Below, piece by piece: positions 59,422 through 64,000 of a stretch of DNA of 64,000 nucleotides. The stretch lies in assembly GCA_022829145.1 (NCBI GenBank), contig CM040747.1, positions 39,584,058 to 39,648,057 of the forward strand. Direction: 5' to 3'. How positions within the stretch are numbered: the stretch's first letter is position 1; the number at the start of each line of letters is the position of its first letter. The notes beneath the pieces were generated by a model that saw nothing but the letters and a program-made list of their open reading frames with translations, had not been told where the DNA came from and did not search any database. Source of the DNA: Albula goreensis (Eukaryota > Chordata > Actinopteri > Albuliformes > Albulidae). Made by a program: the position numbers and the translations under genes.

Positions 59422-61270
59422 GTGAGTACTGTTACATCATTCATAATGCAGATGATTGACACTGATATTTGCATAAATAGTTTATAACTGTGTGAGAAAA
59501 AAGTGCATGAACATAGCTCACCTATATCATGACCAGAAGCCTGTATCTACCTTCAGAAAATAACAATGAATAATATTTCAGAAGGTAATATTTCTGTTCC
59601 ATTTTCATATACCCCTAGGTGTGTGTTGAAAAGAAAAACCAATGGTAAAATACTGTAATCTGACTGTGATATTATAGTTGAAGAACTGGCCATGTAGGAT
59701 GCAGAAAATGAATCTACAAAGTGAAATTCATTCAACAGCATTTTTATACTTCCCTCTTAAATCAAACTTCACTGCAATGTAGGTCTTCCTCATCTCCACA
59801 GCATCCTCTCAGAATGTGGAATTTGTGCTGTAGGTATAGAGGTAGGGGTTGGGGGGTGACAGGGGGTTGTGAGCTCACTGCATTTCCTGCACAGCTTGGG
59901 CATGCTGTGATAGCACACCCCATCCCTGTTTTTCTCCAGTGTGCTGGTGCTGGGGATGTGGCTTACTCTGCCTACTGCAGAGGGGTGGGGTTTGACCTGG
60001 CCCAGCCATTTCCTGGCCCCTGTACAAACTCTGCCCTCTTCTAGGACCCTCCTGGTGTCACATTTGAACTAAACAAACCATGTTACAGCACTGAGGTCCT
60101 ATACGGCTTCCATACAGTGCTGCAAAGTGACCAGTTTGTTCTCCATCTCAGACAGGGGCTCAGTGGTGAAATTACTGAGGGACTCTTATCCTTCCCCTCT
60201 CTATAGAGGTTCCAGAACCTCTCCAGGGCATTAGCATTTTAAAGCTAACCTTAAAGATGTCAGTGGGGCCCGGAAACCTTCACCTCCAAACAGGTCATGC
60301 TGGGCATTTTGGTCTCTGTCTGTGGAGGATGGGTGGGGTGTTGTGCCATCATTATTGTTCTGTCCACTGGCTCTGTCATGCCATATTTGATCTACCTGGG
60401 AAATTCGATCTGGCCTGACGGAACAATGGGTTCTGAACAGCTGATATAGCGTCTTCATTGAAAAAATAAAACACTGAAAGGCAAATACATATTTTACAAA
60501 GGGGCATGCTTTGTAAGTATGAGTGATTAAAGTCTTTGGTGAAATTATATTTACAAGCAAATGATGGTGGTGAACCTTAAGATTCAACCTGGTGGGCGTA
60601 CAAATTCATGAGTCACATTCCTGGTCACTCCTGAATGCTGGCCAGGGTGCATATTTACTTACACAAACATAAGCAGTAAACGCAGTGATCTGACCAGCTT
60701 TCCTGTGGTCATCTTTATTATGAAAGCCAAATAGTCCAGTATTACAGTGAAAAGAATCATTCTGTCCATTGAAAATACATCATGATCCAGTGGTGTTTGC
60801 CAGCTAGCATTTTTCATAGCTTTATTTTTCTCTGAAACAAACTGTCTGGCTAAAAGGACACTTACTCTAAAACTGTGACTCACAGTAGAGATAATGATGG
60901 TATATTCTGTTGTGCAGTCCTGTCTTTAAATACGATCACATCGTGTGAAGCTGTTTTCTACACACAGAATGTATCTGATGCCCAGTCATTTGATTGAGTT
61001 AGGAACTCACTCACCACTTTCCTAACGGTTGTGTTAGCTGATGACATGCTCATGTATTTGACCTGTGTCTAGACACTCACCACCAGGGTGCTGCTCACTC
61101 TCTCAAAAGCATATTGATTCTTTGGAGTTTCAGAAATGATCGCTCTGGGAAACTAAAAATCCCACAGTTTTACAATTAAACATTTTACAATTTTTTAAAA
61201 AAAAAAATAGTTTTTTATTGCTTTTGAATTAGTGAGTAGTGTTTAAAATCTGTATGTCTCAAATATTCAG
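59422..61270. other. Downstream of the NLR exon, no LRR exon seen
   Basis: I looked for the usual LRR exon start (LxGCxLT, about 174 bp) on the + strand and found none. GC-richer patch at 59820-60060 with no recognised coding content. Confidence 0.4.
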
Positions 61271-61860
61271 ACAAAATTTCACTTAGATGCTGCCCCTGTC
61301 AGGGGGATCATGTCATCCACCCACGACCAACACCCCACCTGCCTGTCCCTCCCATACCCCCACCTGAGTCTGTCCAACCCAATCCAACTCACCCCAACCC
61401 TAGAAGGCCCCTCCCATCCTGCCCCCCACATACACAGTGAGGGAAATACTAGGGAAAGAGATGGAGAGACTGTGGAAACAAAGAGAAAGAGCTTAGAAAG
61501 AAAGAATGAAAGAGACATATGATATTCAATACAGGAAACTGTAGAGATCATATTTTTTTTTAATTTCGCATTTCACGACTTTCATGTTTTGGATATCATA
61601 AATATTTAATTATAGTGTTTTACAGAATAAAAGAACATTGTATTTTGTGCATGATATTTGCCCAGCAGTAGAAATAAATTCAGAGTAAAGTTCTGTGATA
61701 GGTCTTGATCATAGTGGTCAAACATCACAGATTGAGGGTTAAAACATGACTCTGATTTTTATAACTAACTGGCCACTTAGTTTAAACCAGAAACAATAAA
61801 AAACAATTGTAATCATAACAGTATTCCTTGATATATTTTACTTGATGATCATTTTCCACA
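61271..61860. other. Gene-free stretch
   Basis: C-rich patch (61285-61430) followed by an (AG)-rich patch (61440-61515). No gene. Confidence 0.4.
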
Positions 61861-61899
61861 ATCCATTTTAGAATATTACCATTAACATTAAAAAGTGTT

Positions 61900-62235
61900 G
61901 TGTAAAAAGTGACAGTAGGTGTTGCTGAATTTTGTTAAAAATAGTCCTGTCCTCAACACCTCCATTAGCTTTATAGGCAAATTGCATTGGGTCTAGTAAA
62001 CCCTCCACTTTGCTATGTAGCTTTGACTTGACCAATCTCTCAAATGATTTCACGACCAATGAGGTCAGTGCCACTGAGTTCTTTGGGGGTTTTGTTCTTT
62101 GCTATGGGTAACAATGATTGACTCCTTGTAAAGTTTGGGTTTCTCTCTTATCGTTCTATGGATAGGTTAAACTCATAGGAGAAAATATCACACAGCTGTA
62201 ATGCACATATTTTAAGTTGTTTTTGGCCCAGGGCT
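61900..62235 (-). pseudogene. LINE reverse-transcriptase fragment (L2/CR1-like or Rex1-like)
   Basis: On the - strand, frames in sequence give KQLKICALQLCDIFSYEFNL, a KPKLYKESIIV strand, ALTSLVVKSFERLVKSKL, and LLDPMQFAYKANGGVEDRTI. These are fingers-domain blocks of fish non-LTR reverse transcriptases (W..A.IVPI.K...P...FRPVALTS...K.FERLV...LDP.QFAY). At least two frameshifts; palm motifs with YADD are absent. Fragment only. Confidence 0.65.
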
Positions 62236-62860
62236 TTTCCCCGTTTTCCATTTTATGAACACACCTTTAACATTTCAGGGTCCGAACATGAACTCAGTAG
62301 ACTTAGGGAGAACTTTTACACTTGGTCACCATGCGTGTTGGACTGATTGAATATATCCAACTGTGTAAACACATTCCATTTACACTTGGCCCCATAACTG
62401 AGTCTCCATGAGACAGATATAAATCTGATTTGCTTTCCATGTGTTATTAGCAGTCATATGGCACTGTCTTCTGGAATGTAGGCAGCCACGATGAAGCCAG
62501 GCGCCAAAATTTAGCTTCATGTCATTTTACAATTAAATTTACAATTTTGATTTTTCTCCGACTGTGTGAATCATCCATGCTGTTGTTTTGCACGTATTGA
62601 CTGCGGGGGGTCCTAGTTGATGACTTCTGTGTGCTGATGTTTTTCCATTTGGGAGGTGTAAAGATTATGGCCTATCGCAAGTGTGCGACCTACTTACTTT
62701 GTGTCAGCACATCTGATATACAGTATAATAATCAGTTAATGACCATATCAAACCTCCACATGGGAATCAAAACCAAAAATCACATTATGATACGACCAAC
62801 TGAAGCAGGGCACACATATCTACTACTATACATCTGCAGAGTGATGTACTATATTCTATA
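62236..62860. other. Gene-free stretch
   Basis: No recognised coding or repeat structure. Confidence 0.35.
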
Positions 62861-63043
62861 GCTTGTCATCAAGCTAACATTTGCGGTAGAAGACGCCTCT
62901 GGCTCTGGTTGCTCTTCAGAGATGATTGGCTTAGATTTTTTGGCAAATGCAAAATTTGTGAGTAAGCTTCCTTGTTTTCTTTTTGACATATCTGTATGCT
63001 GACTACAAAACAGGGACATGAATAAGGGCGATTCGGCGTGCAA
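62849..63043 (-). pseudogene. Possible hAT-type transposase N-terminus
   Basis: A 64-codon frame starts MSKRKQGSLLTNFAFAKKSK, similar in style to the Lys-rich start (MSKRKQ..L..F) of hAT/ZMYM-like transposase proteins in fish, and ends without the expected TTF zinc finger. It lies 275 bp from a foldback element. Weak evidence. Confidence 0.3.
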
Positions 63044-63318
63044 ACTGAGTGGGACTAAGAGAGTTTGTTTTTTCTGATCTTTGAGTTAAAGTGAATGAAG
63101 TTTATGGTGTTTTGCCGCCATGCTTTGATGGTGATGGCAAGAATAGCATGCATGTGTCTTTATTAAAGTGAATTAGTGATGAATCGACCACATGCATAAA
63201 TCATACATCAAAAATAGCCTAATTTTACACATGATCCATGATGATGAACACACAGAAAAATAGAAATAAATGGCAAAAATAGCATGTTGTCAATAAATCA
63301 GAGACCCCACAAAATTTC

Positions 63319-63505
63319 ACTTTGATGACAGGCGAATCAGATTATCTTTTCCAGTTTTCGATTCATCTCCTCCTTTTCTCCTTTCCTCCACTCGTTTCCT
63401 CCCTTTTTCTCTAGGGGAGGAAATGGAGGGGAGGAAACGAGTGGAGGAAAGGAGGAGATGAATCGAAATTTTGAACAGCTAATCCGATTCGCCCGTCATC
63501 AAAGT
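63319..63505. mobile_element. Foldback element, 187-bp near-perfect hairpin
   Basis: Outer arms ACTTTGATGACAGGCGAATC and (reverse complement of right end) ACTTTGATGACGGGCGAATC; inner arms CGATTCATCTCCTCCTTT... and ...AAAGGAGGAGATGAATCG continue almost to the centre at about 63412. The purine/pyrimidine-rich inner arm resembles those of the elements at 26075 and 29103. Confidence 0.88.
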
Positions 63506-63659
63506 CCACGTCGGCTGTTGATGAAGTTATAATTTCGACTGACTCTGAGGATCCCAAAGCCAATCAAAATATTCTGTGGGATGGTCTTTTAACCTGACTG
63601 GTCATGAGCACAATGATGTCACCCAGAAATGTGAAAAGACTTCTGCGGTAGGATACATG

Positions 63660-63840
63660 GATGTATCCTTCATTTGGAGGAAATGAAAAAGGAGGAAAGG
63701 AGGAGGCGAGATTTCGTTTTGGAACAGTGGAGGGAAGGAGGACACATACTCAGCTTCTGGGGCACGGAGGAAAGGAGGGGAGGAAAGGAGGAGACGAATT
63801 TGAGTATTGGAACCGAGAAAAAGTATTGGAATGCAGCCCC
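63660..63840. mobile_element. Partial relative of the foldback elements
   Basis: GGAAAGGAGGGGAGGAAAGG followed by GAAAAAGTATTGGAATGCAGC matches the right arm of the elements at 26075 and 29103, with an extra AGTATTGGAAC block. No complete left arm. Confidence 0.5.
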
Positions 63841-64000
63841 TGTTCCTGGATAATTATGCGTGTGCGTATGTTTAAATACACATACGTTAATTGCTTAAGT
63901 AGCTTAAGAGCTATAAAATTTTCCGACGTAGGCATCGGTGGGTTACTGGCTACCTAAGAACGGTGAATTACAGCTAGCTAACGTTAACTAGCTAGGTCGA
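63841..64000. other. End of window
   Basis: No feature recognised. Confidence 0.3.

Noticed and set aside
59721-60044. 107-codon frame after the NLR exon, tested as a possible LRR or B30.2 exon
   Set aside because: No LxxLxLxxN pattern and no B30.2 motifs (LDP, WEV) in it.

Overview
The window looks like vertebrate nuclear DNA, most likely from a ray-finned (teleost) fish. Evidence: split genes with GT/AG introns, a kappa-type immunoglobulin light-chain (IgL) cluster with its V segments inverted relative to J-C (an arrangement described in teleosts), a fish-type NLR gene with PYD and FISNA-NACHT exons, and a dense mix of L1, L2, CR1/L2-like, BEL/Pao, Tigger, hAT-like and foldback elements. 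I cannot place the species. Most long open frames are transposon remnants, repeats or chance.

Region 1 (1-4.5 kb): 3' end of an L2-type LINE, then a decayed DNA transposon (about 553-3750) with a broken transposase flanked by inverted repeats. Region 2 (4.5-15 kb): a compact IgL locus. Three J segments with 23-type RSSs (4.6-5.4 kb) and one constant exon (6667-6983) lie on the + strand. Three intact-looking V genes with leaders, octamer promoters and 12-type RSSs lie on the - strand (9.2-14.8 kb). Both RSS sets face left, so V-J joining must invert the intervening DNA. Between C and the first V is a cluster of two octamers and two E-boxes that would travel with J-C through the inversion and could be a 3' enhancer. 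The V cassettes are tandem duplicates, one interrupted by an SGNH-esterase-type retrotransposon ORF.

Region 3 (15-38 kb): transposon- and duplication-rich DNA with no intact gene. It contains a second partial copy of the 0.6 kb repeat with a nested MITE-like insert, broken coiled-coil exons, two copies of a roughly 3 kb segment headed by a 32-bp minisatellite (21.1 and 31.8 kb), two copies of a roughly 1.5-1.9 kb segment (25.2 and 28.4 kb), and a tandem 1.36-kb duplication (35.3 and 36.6 kb). Region 4 (38.4-59.4 kb): a PYD-FISNA-NACHT NLR gene on the + strand. A start exon is followed by tandemly duplicated 111-bp exons, each immediately downstream of a 58-bp minisatellite, then an 88-bp exon, a pyrin-domain exon and a large FISNA-NACHT exon. 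All exon phases agree. A one-base loss near 58,608 shifts the frame after the NACHT core, and I see no leucine-rich-repeat exon in the remaining 4.6 kb. A 7.1-kb L1 (47,935-55,071) with a 15-bp target duplication sits in one intron and is itself interrupted by DNA carrying a Tigger element. Region 5 (59.4-64 kb): no gene recognised apart from a LINE reverse-transcriptase remnant, a possible transposase N-terminus and a large foldback element.

The two immune modules share no visible regulation. The most notable points are the inversional IgL layout with its internal enhancer candidate, and the minisatellite-coupled duplication of NLR N-terminal exons.
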